From: Haloarcula marismortui ATCC 43049 | Lineage (GTDB): Archaea; Halobacteriota; Halobacteria; Halobacteriales; Haloarculaceae | DNA: 64,000 nt | Assembly (NCBI RefSeq): GCF_000011085.1 | Contig: NC_006397.1 | Span: forward strand, 124,001 to 188,000 | Reading direction: 5' to 3' | In this document: positions 7,974 through 17,027 of the stretch, piece after piece | How the letters are laid out: every line of letters begins with the position of its first letter | Numbering within the stretch: the first letter of the stretch is position 1 | Position numbers and translations under genes: made by a program | Notes under the pieces: generated by a model | Databases searched by the model: none | What the model saw: the letters and a program-made list of their open reading frames with translations, nothing else | What the model was told of the DNA's origin: nothing

Positions 7974-8876
7974 ATGAGGAAGCTTGCGACAGTATTCGGC
8001 CTTTGTATAGCAGTATCCCTCTGGGCGGGGATCGCGATGGGGGCGGGAACGACCAGTGTCGTAGTCCAGCCTTCGACTGACACTGTTACGGTTGGAAACA
8101 CAACCACTGTTGATATCGTAGTCACGTCGACCACAGGCGGGGTCGGCTCACTGGATCTCGATATCGCAAGCACCAACGATTCGGTTGCAACAGTCTCGAA
8201 CACGTCTGTTGCTGGAAATCCAGAAACAGTCCAGTCCTCTGAGGAGGCGAACGGCGTCCGCATTGCGGCGACTGGAATGGATACCGCCGACAGTGGCTCG
8301 ACATCTGTTGTCTCAGTCACGCTCACCGGCAAGGCTGCCGGGACAAGCGATGTGGATCTGACCGTTGCAGCCGTCGGTGACGAATCCGGGACCGCATACA
8401 ATGTCACCAGCGTCCGCGATGGAACACTGACAGTCAAGTCCGGAGAAAACGCAACGGAGACGCCAACACCGACACCGACTGCAACAGAAACACCAACAGA
8501 AACTCCTACCGAGGAAGACTCGTCGAGTTCCGGCGGTAGTAACAGTGATGATGGTGATGACGATGACGGTAGCGACTCCAGCGGCAGTGACTCTGGTGAC
8601 ACAGTAACAGCGACGGACACACCGACAGTAACGGAACCGACGCCCAGCGACACCCCAACAACAACGACGACCGAAGTGACTGAACGCTCGACCAAAACGG
8701 ACACCGAGGAATCAACCTCGACCCAGACCAGCAGTGGTGGGCCAGCAATCACACCGTCTCAGACCGCGGCCACAGACACTGTCGAGCCGTCTGGCGGCTC
8801 ACCCACGAATCTGCTTATCGGCGGGAGCATGATCGTCGCTGTTCTCGGTGGGATCATCATCTACCGCCGGTTGTAG
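7974..8876 (+). CDS. Surface-anchored cohesin-like protein
   Basis: A 300-residue protein. Residues 1-24 form a signal peptide (LATVFGLCIAVSLWAGIAMG). Residues ~26-155 form a beta-rich domain with the cohesin pattern: TSVVVQPSTDTVTVGNTTTV, then GVGSLDLDIA and GSTSVVSVTLTGKAAGTSDV. A Thr/Pro-rich tract with repeated ETPTPTPTATETPTE units follows, then a Ser/Asp-rich stretch, likely an O-glycosylated wall-spanning stalk. The C-terminus has a hydrophobic segment (NLLIGGSMIVAVLGGIIIY) followed by Arg-Arg, a membrane anchor. It is divergent from the dockerin-bearing toxin and separated by one promoter region. The likely role is to hold the toxin on the cell surface through a cohesin-dockerin bond; the pairing is inference. 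Confidence 0.75.
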   Translation: MRKLATVFGLCIAVSLWAGIAMGAGTTSVVVQPSTDTVTVGNTTTVDIVVTSTTGGVGSLDLDIASTNDSVATVSNTSVAGNPETVQSSEEANGVRIAATGMDTADSGSTSVVSVTLTGKAAGTSDVDLTVAAVGDESGTAYNVTSVRDGTLTVKSGENATETPTPTPTATETPTETPTEEDSSSSGGSNSDDGDDDDGSDSSGSDSGDTVTATDTPTVTEPTPSDTPTTTTTEVTERSTKTDTEESTSTQTSSGGPAITPSQTAATDTVEPSGGSPTNLLIGGSMIVAVLGGIIIYRRL

Positions 8877-8985
8877 AAGCGATTCCAAGACACACGAGAC
8901 ATTCTCACCTCGCTGACCGGCTCAATTGGATGGCGTCTATAGCCTCCATGTGAAGAGGTACTGGCAACTTCCCCACCGTCGATGA

Positions 8986-9219
8986 TCTCGTTCGGTTACC
9001 ATCGGATCGTCGATTCCGTCTTTCGATGCGACGCTCGTCAGAGCCGTGGAACTGAACGCCCCGCCACCGATGACTCGCTGGCAGGCGGTAGACGAACTCC
9101 AGCAGGCCGGTGTGTCAGTGTTCGTCTCGATGTCGACCACATACCCGCCGATGGGCGAAGACGACTTTCACGAGCTACTCAGCTACTTCAGAGCGCTCGG
9201 GGCAGGTCGTCGGTTCTGA
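8986..9219 (+). pseudogene. Fragment of a radical-SAM (spore photoproduct lyase-like) gene
   Basis: A frame without a start codon reads VTIGSSIPSFDATLVRAVEL, NAPPPMTRWQAVDELQQAGV, SVFVSMSTTY and ends FHELLSYFRALGAGRRF at a stop. This looks like the middle of a radical-SAM protein of the SplB-like group, in which the phrase on choosing between extreme cases (ATLVRAVELNAPPP) is familiar. The CxxxCxxC part and the C-terminus are absent. Immediately downstream (9226-9335) the minus strand carries a second fragment, YCPGCEQRWHCIGDW, a piece of a zinc-finger protein without a start. The whole stretch is decayed coding sequence. Confidence 0.45.
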
Positions 9220-9412
9220 CAGCTCCCCGTCCTCGGTTGCCTCGGACCAATCGCCGATACAGTGCCAGCGCTGTTCGCAACCGGGACAGTACGGCGAGCC
9301 CGTGCCCCAGCGTTGTGTCGGGAGGTCGAGACCCTAGCTAACACTTATTTCCGAAGACAGGCAATTTTTGCGTGGAAGGAACACTGTCACACGCTCCTTC
9401 CATCCCCTTTCC

Positions 9413-9565
9413 ATGCCTGATGACACGCAAAGTCTCGGTCGCTGTCCAAACTGCGACGAGCGTATCACAACTCCGTGGCTGCTGGTTGAATACGAGAAAG
9501 ACGACGGTACGGAGGGCATCTGGGCCGAGTGTCCAATGTGTGAAGACGTCGTTGCGCCTGAGTAG
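9413..9565 (+). CDS. Small two-CxxC zinc-binding protein (DUF7837-like)
   Basis: Fifty residues from ATG 9413. The sequence has two CxxC knuckles, GRCPNCDERI near the N-terminus and AECPMCEDVV near the C-terminus, with TPWLLVEYEKDDGTEGIW between them. This is the layout of a family of ~50-residue zinc-ribbon proteins found widely in Halobacteria, whose function is unknown. An upstream in-frame ATG at 9368 would add a basic, non-conserved extension, so I prefer the shorter form. Confidence 0.75.
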   Translation: MPDDTQSLGRCPNCDERITTPWLLVEYEKDDGTEGIWAECPMCEDVVAPE

Positions 9566-9827
9566 TCATAGACAGCAGACTCAACGTACTCGGCAGAAGA
9601 CAATCCGCGCTTCCTGTACGGCTACTCCCGGCGAAATTGATGGTTCTCAATTACTCGATGCTCCGCTGAACTCAAGAGTGTTACCTGAACAACTTATGCT
9701 GTGTATTCAACACGACATCTGAATACTACTACGCAGTTCAAGCGGAAATTTATCAACTCGAAATGAGACAGGCTGGACCTTACTTAGACGGCAGAAGGTA
9801 GTAGATTTTCAGTATTGCTATAGTGAA

Positions 9828-10664
9828 TCATTCCGACGATGTCGTCCACCACCGAATCAAGTACACGATCGACGATATCCAGAATGCAGCAAGAAAGACA
9901 TACATTGCATCGCCTTGAGGCGATACCGACTGAGTGAAGCTCCACGAAACCACATAGCCGATAGCAGCGACGAGAATTGGGAGGCCAACATGTGCAAAAA
10001 CGTGTGACTGCTGGTCGGCATCTTGCAGCCAATGTTCCTTGCCATGACGATACATCGCGATCCCTGTCAACGGGGTCAAACCCAGTATTAGGCCGAGCAA
10101 CCCGAAGGCAGAAAGGATGACTATAGCATCGTTTGCTGGAACAAAGAAAACAGCCCAGATGAGCAATGGTGACAAGACAATGTATCCGAGTATAACAAGC
10201 GGCCACCTATCCGAGAGATTAATATGGGATCCAAACCGCTCGACGAGAGCTAATGAGAATGGATACCGCCATGCCGTCCCAAATATGGCTTTCACCATTG
10301 CGATGAGCCCGACAGCGAATGTCCAAGCCGTGACAGCAAACCAAAGCATGAGAAGTGCCGAAGTAACGATGCCAGCGACCGTCGACACAGACGATGGAAA
10401 GATAGAGACATCGGTGACACCCTGTCCAGTCAGTTCGGCATAGGTGAACACAGAGCCGAACGTGACGGCGGTTATCAGTAACACAGTAAGGTGCCAGTCA
10501 AGCGCGTTACGGGCGTTTCGTTTTGTGAACTCGTCAGTGGCGAGGAGATACAGGAGTCCAGCTCCGACGACGCCAGTTGGAATCGCAAGGAAGTGGATGA
10601 GGATGCCACCGAGTGAGCGTTCCTCGAGCAGTTTGGGTCCGGGCGTAGGTGGTGTGGAGGTCAT
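9828..10664 (-). CDS. DUF4870-type polytopic membrane protein
   Basis: A 278-residue protein with about seven hydrophobic segments. Residues 12-130 match the DUF4870 pattern: ERSLGGILIHFLAIPTGVVG, then TKRNARNALDWHL, then two further membrane spans. The C-terminal half has four more spans with short loops (AIMYR-like HGKEHW at ~205). DUF4870 proteins have no assigned biochemical role. The gene stands alone: neighbours on the same strand are more than 40 nt away with no overlap. A start at ATG 10664 gives a short cytoplasmic tail rich in Pro and Thr. Confidence 0.7.
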   Translation of the reverse strand: MTSTPPTPGPKLLEERSLGGILIHFLAIPTGVVGAGLLYLLATDEFTKRNARNALDWHLTVLLITAVTFGSVFTYAELTGQGVTDVSIFPSSVSTVAGIVTSALLMLWFAVTAWTFAVGLIAMVKAIFGTAWRYPFSLALVERFGSHINLSDRWPLVILGYIVLSPLLIWAVFFVPANDAIVILSAFGLLGLILGLTPLTGIAMYRHGKEHWLQDADQQSHVFAHVGLPILVAAIGYVVSWSFTQSVSPQGDAMYVFLAAFWISSIVYLIRWWTTSSE

Positions 10665-10713
10665 GGGTTGAGAGGGCTTTGAAGTCGTATTAGTGATCTC
10701 TGATTCGTTTTGC

Positions 10714-11370
10714 TTACGTCGATGGCAGGAGGTTCAGTGGGCCATATCTGTCACGAACCCACCGGACTGTCCGCTCGGTGACGAGTAACAGTATGCTCAC
10801 GACTACCAGGTCGAATGCGGTATCCCAGAGTAGGATGTCGCTTTGGGTACCGCTTACATCAGCACCAATGACTGTGAGGACGCCACCAAGTGCGAGCAGG
10901 ACGAGGCTCAACTGGAACCCAGCGAGCACGAGTGTGCGGATTCCAGCCGTGTCCGAGAGGGTAAGGAATCCGCGAGTGGAGAGCCGATCCAGCGGGGTGT
11001 TTGCATTCAGCGCATCTTTGCCCTCGGGCGACACTGGCCAGTCCGACTCTGGGTGGTTGATGTAGTACAGGCTGATCGAGTCAGGGTACGTTTCGGTTGC
11101 GACGACATCGATCTCCTGAAGCTCCTGAAGCCGGTTTCGAACCGTGGCCCGACTGACGTCAGGCTTGATGCGCGCATGCAGTTGACGGATCGAAAAGAAC
11201 GGTCGATCGGACTCAAGCATCGTCTCGACAACGTGTTCCTGCGTGAGCGTGTTGTCGAGGTTCCGATCAATCCGTTCGTCGATCCAGGTTGGAATCGCGG
11301 ACACGGTATCGCTGGATAGTTGACGGGGGCAATTAAAATCGGACGGGGATTTTGTGCCCGTGAACTGCAA
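10714..11370 (-). CDS. Winged-helix protein with two membrane segments
   Basis: Up to 218 residues. Residues ~35-100 form a winged-helix/MarR-like domain (ESDRPFFSIRQLHARIKPDV, then SRATVRNRLQELQEIDVV and a wing ending SLYYINHP). Two hydrophobic helices follow (~145-168 and ~183-200), then a short basic tail. It is a membrane-tethered putative transcription regulator of a type common in haloarchaea. A GTG at 11304 (VSAIPTWIDERIDRNL) is an alternative start that removes a non-conserved N-terminus; sequence alone does not decide. Confidence 0.65.
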   Translation of the reverse strand: MQFTGTKSPSDFNCPRQLSSDTVSAIPTWIDERIDRNLDNTLTQEHVVETMLESDRPFFSIRQLHARIKPDVSRATVRNRLQELQEIDVVATETYPDSISLYYINHPESDWPVSPEGKDALNANTPLDRLSTRGFLTLSDTAGIRTLVLAGFQLSLVLLALGGVLTVIGADVSGTQSDILLWDTAFDLVVVSILLLVTERTVRWVRDRYGPLNLLPST

Positions 11371-11648
11371 TTTGACGGCCGTAAAACCGGATTAGTCTTT
11401 TTTCAAAAACTGGGAAACCACCGTACGTCGACGGTTTTGGATGCTGCCCTGGAAAAAATAAGCCGACCGAGGTTCATAGCCATGAACCGGATATTTTCGG
11501 AGTTGGCATGACCCGAGACCGGCTAGATGAACTACCTCGGGGGTTAGTCTCGGGACACCCAGCCTGCGCCGCCTGTAGACTGACGGACGTACAATTGACC
11601 AGTACCGTCACGGAATTCACCACTTTTTTGTTAGGTCAGTAAACCACT

Positions 11649-12047
11649 ATGGATATGGTCCCCATTGGGGTGCTAGCTACCCCTCTCCAGAGCAGTGATG
11701 CCGGTGGTATCGTGCTCCTCTTATTCCAGCTATTGCTCGCTGCAATCCAGATTGCCGGGATGTGGATGGTATTCAAGAAAGCTGGTCACGCAGGGTGGAA
11801 GGCAATCATTCCGATATACAACCTCTATATCATGCTTCGGATCGGGGAGAATGCATGGTGGTGGTTGCTCCTCGTATTTATTCCGGTCATAAATCTATAC
11901 GCGCTGTATAAGATTCATGCTGGAGTAGCTCGAGCGTTTGGGAGAGGTATCGGGTTTGGACTTGGGCTCACCTTCCTTGGTATCCTCTTCTTCCCACTGC
12001 TGGGCTTTGGCGATTATCAGCATCGTCAGTCTGGTGGGCTCGCATAA
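11649..12047 (+). CDS. DUF5684-type small membrane protein
   Basis: A 132-residue protein with four hydrophobic segments. It contains the features of the DUF5684 family: MWMVFKKAGHAGWKAIIPIY, then NLYIMLRIGENAWWWLLLVF and IPVINLYALY, with a Gly-rich last helix. The tryptophan-rich GWKAIIPIYN loop is the family signature. No catalytic motif is evident and the function is unknown. The start ATG lies about 28 nt after a T-rich box (TTTTTTGTTAGG at ~11623), consistent with a leaderless message. It stands alone between converging neighbours. Confidence 0.75.
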   Translation: MDMVPIGVLATPLQSSDAGGIVLLLFQLLLAAIQIAGMWMVFKKAGHAGWKAIIPIYNLYIMLRIGENAWWWLLLVFIPVINLYALYKIHAGVARAFGRGIGFGLGLTFLGILFFPLLGFGDYQHRQSGGLA

Positions 12048-12332
12048 TATGGACGCGGTGACCCCAAGCTTGTAACCAATTACAGGATCACTCTTAAATT
12101 AGGCCGATGGGCTGTGTTTGGACACATAATAGCAGTGTAGAGGGTGCCTACAACCCTCCTCACACTACCTATGGCTCTCCACAAACGGTCAGTACAGGCG
12201 GAATATCTACTAGTCCAATCTGTTCAATCTATAGTCGACTCCGCGAGAGATACGCAAGTCTCACAAGAGTGGATCCGACGACAATTAGCGATGGCGAGTC
12301 TACTGACGTATGTCTTAACGGTCAAGCATTTT

Positions 12333-13403
12333 TTACTCGAGTACGTCAGCGCTGTCTTGGTCGAGCGGATCTTCGATATCGCCGATAATCGTTTCCAGCA
12401 GGTCAGTGACGGTCACTAGTCCAATAACCTCGCCGTCTTCGATGATGAGAGCCATCTCTTGTCGCTCTGTCTGGAACTGATCGATCGCGTCGCTCACATC
12501 GGTATCGGGCGAAAGCGTCATCGTCGGTGCCGCCAGTTCAGTGAACGCACCGTTGCCACTGGCGAGTTCCTCACGATGACTGAACAGAACTGGACTGTAG
12601 ACGATCCCATGGAATTCAGTTAAATCCTCACCAATTAGTGGATACCGTGTATGAGGGTGCTGCTCAAGCTTTTCGAAGTTCGCTTCAGCTGAATCCTCAG
12701 TTGAGATAGCTATGATTTCTTCGGTGGGGACCATGACCTCTCTCACCGACTGTTCACCAATCGTCAACGCGTTCATGATCTCTTCACGGCGCTCCGCAGG
12801 CAATTCACCCTCTTCGAGTACCGATCCAAGTCGGTTCCGAAGGTCGGCACGAGTTTCGATGACTTCTTTCTCGGTTTCTGTCCATGCCTGAGTCATCTCG
12901 ATGCCGAACAGGCCCAGTGTTCCCTTTGCAACCGAATCACCGACCCAGATAGCTGGAGCGAGTATCTTGGCAAACCAGTACAGCGGCCGTGATCCATACC
13001 GGGCGACCTGTTTGGAGCGTTCGACACCAAGGTAGGTAGGCGTCTGTTCTCCGTGTGTCAGGTGGACTAAGTTGATAATAAGAAAGCCGAGTAACGAGCC
13101 AGCCCCGACCGATGCGAACGTGGTGTTCTCAAACACCGGTTCAATCAGAGCCGCTAGTCCAGGTTCGGCGATAATCCCTAGTGCGATACTCGTTGCGGAG
13201 ATCCAGACCTGGCAAGTGGTTAAGTAAAACTCCAGATCAGTGGTCATTTCCCAGGCGAGCTCAAGCCCAGGCGTATCGAATTCCGATTTGGAATACTGTC
13301 TGACACGGGTCAGCGCGAACTCGATCGCGACGAAATACGCGTTCACCCCGATGAGAATAATACCACCGAGAATCCGTAATCCGATCTCAAGCGGCTCCAT
13401 CAT
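12333..13403 (-). CDS. CNNM/CBS-domain membrane protein (HlyC/CorC-like)
   Basis: About 357 residues from the tandem ATG at 13403/13400. The N-terminal ~190 residues form a CNNM transmembrane domain with the typical early motif ALTRVRQYSKSEFD and NLVHLTHGEQTPTYLGVER. A linker with EEGELPAERREEIMNAL leads into two CBS modules (~215-335), the second ending QEMALIIEDGEVIGLVTVTD. The CorC_HlyC C-terminal domain of longer relatives is missing. Such proteins are linked to Mg2+ or Na+ homeostasis and the CBS pair probably senses nucleotides. An upstream ATG at 13445 is possible but adds an odd aromatic leader. Confidence 0.82.
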   Translation of the reverse strand: MMEPLEIGLRILGGIILIGVNAYFVAIEFALTRVRQYSKSEFDTPGLELAWEMTTDLEFYLTTCQVWISATSIALGIIAEPGLAALIEPVFENTTFASVGAGSLLGFLIINLVHLTHGEQTPTYLGVERSKQVARYGSRPLYWFAKILAPAIWVGDSVAKGTLGLFGIEMTQAWTETEKEVIETRADLRNRLGSVLEEGELPAERREEIMNALTIGEQSVREVMVPTEEIIAISTEDSAEANFEKLEQHPHTRYPLIGEDLTEFHGIVYSPVLFSHREELASGNGAFTELAAPTMTLSPDTDVSDAIDQFQTERQEMALIIEDGEVIGLVTVTDLLETIIGDIEDPLDQDSADVLE

Positions 13404-13661
13404 CCCGCCGTACCAATACCAGACAGAAAATAGTGCGCAGTTCAAGATCAGTAAGCGAATCTACCGAACAGTATAGTCACCCATCCAACTCTGAAATAAA
13501 CCGACACCAACAGTAATGCCTTCTTACACAAGTCGCCGCCCGGTCGGTACAGTCGCTATACAAACCGATTCTGCCTGATGAGGGAGGGGATTCTACGGGA
13601 CCTTCTCGCAGAGAGCAGTCGACATCGTTCCGCCAAGTGCAGCCTACGTGTTGGATCTTAC

Positions 13662-14306
13662 CTATCGATTATTGCTGACCTGAAAAAACGGACGAAGTAT
13701 TCGGCGTGGTAACCAAGCGACGAACCTTACAACAGGTGTCAGCCGACCCCAATTCTGCGGTACTGCTCGGTATTCTTCCTCTGTCTTGGTAACCTGATCT
13801 CGCTGTTCTAAGTACTCGAGGGCTGATCTGACCCGTGACTCAGTCAGGTCGCAAACTTCGGCAAGTTCCGCAGGGGTGTGCGGCTGGTTGCTTTCACGAA
13901 GGGTCCGGTGCACTGTGTTCAGAATCTGCATCCGGAGCATCGCCTCGGATTCCGGTCCCGAAACGAACTCGTGTGGTGTCCGGGCGGAGCCATATCGAAT
14001 CGTGGTCGCGCCGTCAAGCACAAACCAGAGACCGACGAGTGTCACCACACCTCTAATCCAAGTCGTGTAATTGAGGGTCAAGAACACCCCTGCAGCAACC
14101 AGCCCTATACCGTATACCAGCCCGTTCATCCCGTTCGAGAGACCGTACGTCTCGTCCACAACGCTGTACGCTAGCATTCCTGCTGAGAGGATCAAAACAG
14201 GTGCTAACGATCTGATTGTGTTCTCGGTGAATACCACGAGGGCTGTAAACACGCCTGCTGCGCCGACGAATATTCGGAGGGTATCGTCTTGAACGGAGAG
14301 ATTCAT
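13662..14306 (-). CDS. Membrane protein with C-terminal winged-helix domain
   Basis: A 214-residue protein. The first ~105 residues hold four hydrophobic helices (for example TLRIFVGAAGVFTALVVF and GIGLVAAGVFLTL). Residues ~125-185 form a winged-helix domain: MLRMQILNTVHRTLRESNQP, HTPAELAEVCDLTESRVRSA, LEYLEQRDQVTKTEEEYR. The order (membrane first, HTH last) mirrors the protein at 10714-11370 in reverse. It is probably a membrane-bound regulator; target unknown. No operon partner. Confidence 0.65.
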   Translation of the reverse strand: MNLSVQDDTLRIFVGAAGVFTALVVFTENTIRSLAPVLILSAGMLAYSVVDETYGLSNGMNGLVYGIGLVAAGVFLTLNYTTWIRGVVTLVGLWFVLDGATTIRYGSARTPHEFVSGPESEAMLRMQILNTVHRTLRESNQPHTPAELAEVCDLTESRVRSALEYLEQRDQVTKTEEEYRAVPQNWGRLTPVVRFVAWLPRRILRPFFQVSNNR

Positions 14307-14443
14307 ACTGGCGGGATACCAGTACCAAACGTTTCAGGTCACTTTTTCATTTCCGTCGGGCGTGGGATAATGGAAAAAGCTCAGCACACGCTCCATACCC
14401 TCTCCTCATATTTCCCACGACAAGTCGAAATCCAGCAAAGGGT

Positions 14444-15328
14444 TCATCGACGTTCCTGTTCCCACTCACGCAGGTGTAGGTTCTCCGGGGTAAACCAGCC
14501 TACAAGGCCGTCTGTATCCGTTCTTATTCCGACGGTCCGGCGTGACCAGTCAACTACGGCCTTCCCCGTTGAAAAAATGACGACGGGAGCGAGGACTGAT
14601 AGATCGATTCCGGCCGATCCACTGATTGAGGCAGAAGTGACAAACCCACCCGAAACCAGATCCAGCAGCAGTCCGAATACCAGCAGGCTGATAATAGTCA
14701 TAGGAACCACAGCCACGCCGAGCATAATATAAAAAGCAACGACTCGCTGTGCGGCCTCTACCGTCATATACGCTGACCAGTCTTCGTACGTATTCGGGAC
14801 GAAGTATTCCCGTCGGAGCTCAACCAATTGCGACGTACAAACTGCCAGTGATCCGAGGATGACTGCCGGTGAACCAAGGGCAGCCACTGGGTTCGAGACA
14901 ATGTCGCCCAGATACGCCCATAGCACGGCGAGAAACAGCATGATGGTCAGCGACCGTCCGACGACGCGGAAATTCCGTCGATATATCGGTGGCAGGCGTG
15001 ACCTGACTACGTCCGGAAGGAAACTCTTGATCCTGTTAACCGGTTCGGGGTCGCCACTCCAACGGTCCTCGTTAAGCTCTTCGCGTTTCCCGTATCCAAC
15101 AATGTAGAAGTCCCGGTCCTCCAGTACGATTGGTTGTTTCGCGAATAGTGCCGCCACGCTGTAAGCCGCGACCATCACGACGACCTCAATCCAGTATAGA
15201 ACCAATATCTCAGACGCACGCCATCGAAAAAAGACGACCCCCGCGGCCGGGAGCGTATTCGACACGATGACAAACATCAGTGTGGACCACTCTCGGTCCA
15301 TAGAGCGTTGGAGGGTCGTTGGAGACAT
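14444..15328 (-). CDS. DUF6498-type membrane protein
   Basis: A 294-residue polytopic protein. The N-terminus has the family pattern STLMFVIVSNTLPAAGVVFF followed by RWRASEILVLYWIEVVVMV, in which the W..E.....YW.E residues are characteristic of DUF6498. Six or so hydrophobic segments are present, with a hydrophilic loop at ~75-115 (EDRWSGDPEPVNRIKSFLPD). The function of the family is not known. Start ATG 15328 follows directly on a non-coding stretch; no partner gene is adjacent. Confidence 0.7.
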   Translation of the reverse strand: MSPTTLQRSMDREWSTLMFVIVSNTLPAAGVVFFRWRASEILVLYWIEVVVMVAAYSVAALFAKQPIVLEDRDFYIVGYGKREELNEDRWSGDPEPVNRIKSFLPDVVRSRLPPIYRRNFRVVGRSLTIMLFLAVLWAYLGDIVSNPVAALGSPAVILGSLAVCTSQLVELRREYFVPNTYEDWSAYMTVEAAQRVVAFYIMLGVAVVPMTIISLLVFGLLLDLVSGGFVTSASISGSAGIDLSVLAPVVIFSTGKAVVDWSRRTVGIRTDTDGLVGWFTPENLHLREWEQERR

Positions 15329-15703
15329 TCAGGTGTGTGTCTGTATCGCTGAATCAACGATGTTTCCATTTACCGATCCCAGAGCGGAATCCAAAGCGGG
15401 GTTCGGAGTCGGTATGGCCGAGCGAGATGCAATTGAGTAGCCAGCAAATACGTGTGTTGGAATTGGTATTTTTGGCAGAAAACTGTGATCTGAGTTCTTT
15501 AGCCATCGGAAACACAAGCGAACGGAGAACCAATAACTGGACGTCATTGTCCGGAGTGTGGTGTCCAAATAGAGAAGACGAACGTACCTGCAGGAGGAGT
15601 CGGTGACCTCTATGTTGAAACCGAAAGAGACGGTGGTGTGCTTCATCAGATCGGTGTCGGGCATCAAACACCACTTCATGCGCTTCTGTGTCCAGTGAGG
15701 TTA
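15329..15703. other. Gap with a decayed zinc-ribbon reading frame
   Basis: No intact gene is seen. On the plus strand, from a stop at about 15500 to about 15770, a frame without ATG reads ETQANGEPITGRHCPECGVQ and then IEKTNVPAGGVGDLYVETER, ending with HALLCPVRLLTGSCKEK. The CPECG and the later CPV look like the two halves of a broken zinc ribbon. I treat it as a remnant, not a gene. Confidence 0.35.
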
Positions 15704-15973
15704 CTAACTGGAAGCTGCAAAGAGAAGCGTTCCGAAAAGAGCCAGACAGGCAGCACCGATATTTAGAACCAGCATACTGGTAGAAAGATTAAAATCATCA
15801 GGGTCGGTTTGAAGCGACTGATACACAGCGCCAAGAACCAGTCCGCACCCACCAATAGTCATAAGCAATATTGAGATACCCCAGTCTCCAGCAATAATTG
15901 AGCGCACTGCTGGGCCTCCCAGTGAGGCTCCGACTATCGCGAGTGCGGCGTTATAGATATAGAGGCGTTGCAT
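15704..15973 (-). CDS. Small three-helix membrane protein
   Basis: Eighty-nine residues from ATG 15973 (MQRLYIYNAALAIVGASLGG). Three hydrophobic helices are separated by a Gly-Asp-Trp turn and a DPDDFN loop. I do not recognise a family. A longer form from ATG 16063 would add a Cys/Leu-rich leader that looks unlike the rest. It is similar in style to other orphan haloarchaeal membrane peptides. Nearest neighbours are a pseudogene and a decayed gap, so it may itself be accessory. Confidence 0.45.
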   Translation of the reverse strand: MQRLYIYNAALAIVGASLGGPAVRSIIAGDWGISILLMTIGGCGLVLGAVYQSLQTDPDDFNLSTSMLVLNIGAACLALFGTLLFAASS

Positions 15974-16108
15974 AGCCGTTGTAGAGAGTAGTAATACCAG
16001 TGAACAATATATCTTCGATACATTTGCACACTTACTGAGTGGATGGTTCCTTCCAAAAGTCATGAAATAAACTACTTTTTGAACTGATGTATACCAGCAT
16101 AGTCCGCG

Positions 16109-16672
16109 TCAGTTAGTCTCCTTACCAGAGATGATGTCGTTCGCCTCGTCACAAGTCCGTTTCGCAGCCTCCTGAGCGTAGCCTTCGTGGGTTGTCTCGA
16201 TGGATTTGTGCCGGAGCACGTCCTGTGCCAGCTGCGGGTTCTCGCGATAGATTTCTCGCCAAGGCCGCGGCGAGCACCGTGGGGTTTCAGCGGGTCTTCG
16301 AACTCGTACTCAGACCACTCACACAGGTCTGCCAAGATGTTCCGGGCCGACTGCGTGGTGATCGACGGCGACGGATCCAGTGCCTTTGCCGCGTTGTCGA
16401 GTCTGGGGAAGACGGCCTCGTTCTCGTCAGGCTCTCGAAGTTGCTTCCAGCGCCGAAGCGGGCGAAGTGCATCGTCGAGGATCGGCGCAGACTCGCGGGT
16501 ACGGTTCTTGACGAACACCTGCATTGTACCGGCTTCGAGGTTGACGTGTCGCCACCGCAGGCCGTTTCGTTCCTCATCATCAGAAACAGCGACGAGTTCC
16601 GCGCTGCGAGCACCGGAGTAGGCGAGCAGGAAGACGAGTGTCTGGTCACGGTAGGCCGCCATGCGGTCGACG
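16109..16672 (-). pseudogene. Truncated, frameshifted tyrosine recombinase (integrase)
   Basis: The catalytic half of a haloarchaeal phage-integrase-type recombinase. The first catalytic Arg lies in FLLAYSGARSAELV, the H-x-x-R pair in LKPHGARRGLG, after which the expected REIYRENPQLAQDVLRHKSI continues in a different frame, showing a one-base loss near 16262. In that second frame the tyrosine box (ETTHEGYAQEAAKRTC) and a natural end (ISGKETN, stop 16111-16109) follow. The N-terminal SAM-like and core-binding domain is missing: at about 16670 the sequence runs into histidine-kinase DNA. It is therefore inactive. Its presence points to an earlier integrated element. Confidence 0.75.
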
Positions 16673-16926
16673 TTGAGGCAGCGACCGAGACTGTCACCGT
16701 TCACGTCGCCGACAACGGTCCGGGCGTGCCCGACAGTCAGAAGGCGGAGATATTCGGTCGCGGCGAGATGGGGGCAAAGAGCCACGGGTCCGGTATCGGG
16801 CTCTACCTCGTGAACACGCTCGTAAACATATACGAGGGCGAGGTCACCGTCGAGGACCGCGGGGTGTGGCTCGACGAACCGGAACTCGAGGGCAGCGTGT
16901 TCAGCGTGACGTTCCAGCGGGCCTGA
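16669..16926 (+). pseudogene. Histidine-kinase ATPase-domain remnant
   Basis: The last ~85 codons of a HATPase_c domain: TVHVADNGPGVPD (G1 box), AEIFGRGEMGAKSHGSGIGL (F and G2 boxes) and YLVNTLVNIYEGEVTVEDRG, closing with GSVFSVTFQRA and a stop. The phospho-acceptor domain and all upstream parts are absent. The fragment is cut at ~16670 by the integrase remnant on the opposite strand, so the junction marks a deletion or insertion breakpoint. The boxes look intact, suggesting the loss is not very old. Confidence 0.75.
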
Positions 16927-17027
16927 TACGGATTATTGTGGCAGCCGCCGACCCCAGGGTCCGACGTAATCTACAATAGACCGTATGAGAGTCGGCTTTC
17001 GAGCGAAGGTTGTCGCTTCGCGTGCGC

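Noticed and set aside
8460..8720. Low-complexity ACxCCGACA-type repeats
   Set aside because: They encode the Thr/Pro- and Ser/Asp-rich stalk of the cohesin-like protein, not an independent repeat element.
12171..12419. Plus-strand frame starting MALHKRSVQAEYLLVQSVQS, helical and fairly protein-like
   Set aside because: It overlaps the 3' end of the CNNM/CBS gene by 87 bases on the opposite strand, has no promoter at a suitable distance and no recognised family.
16192..16926. A 244-residue plus-strand frame that would make a complete protein ending in a HATPase domain
   Set aside because: Residues before ~16669 are antisense to the integrase remnant and have no histidine-kinase features; only the last ~85 codons are real.
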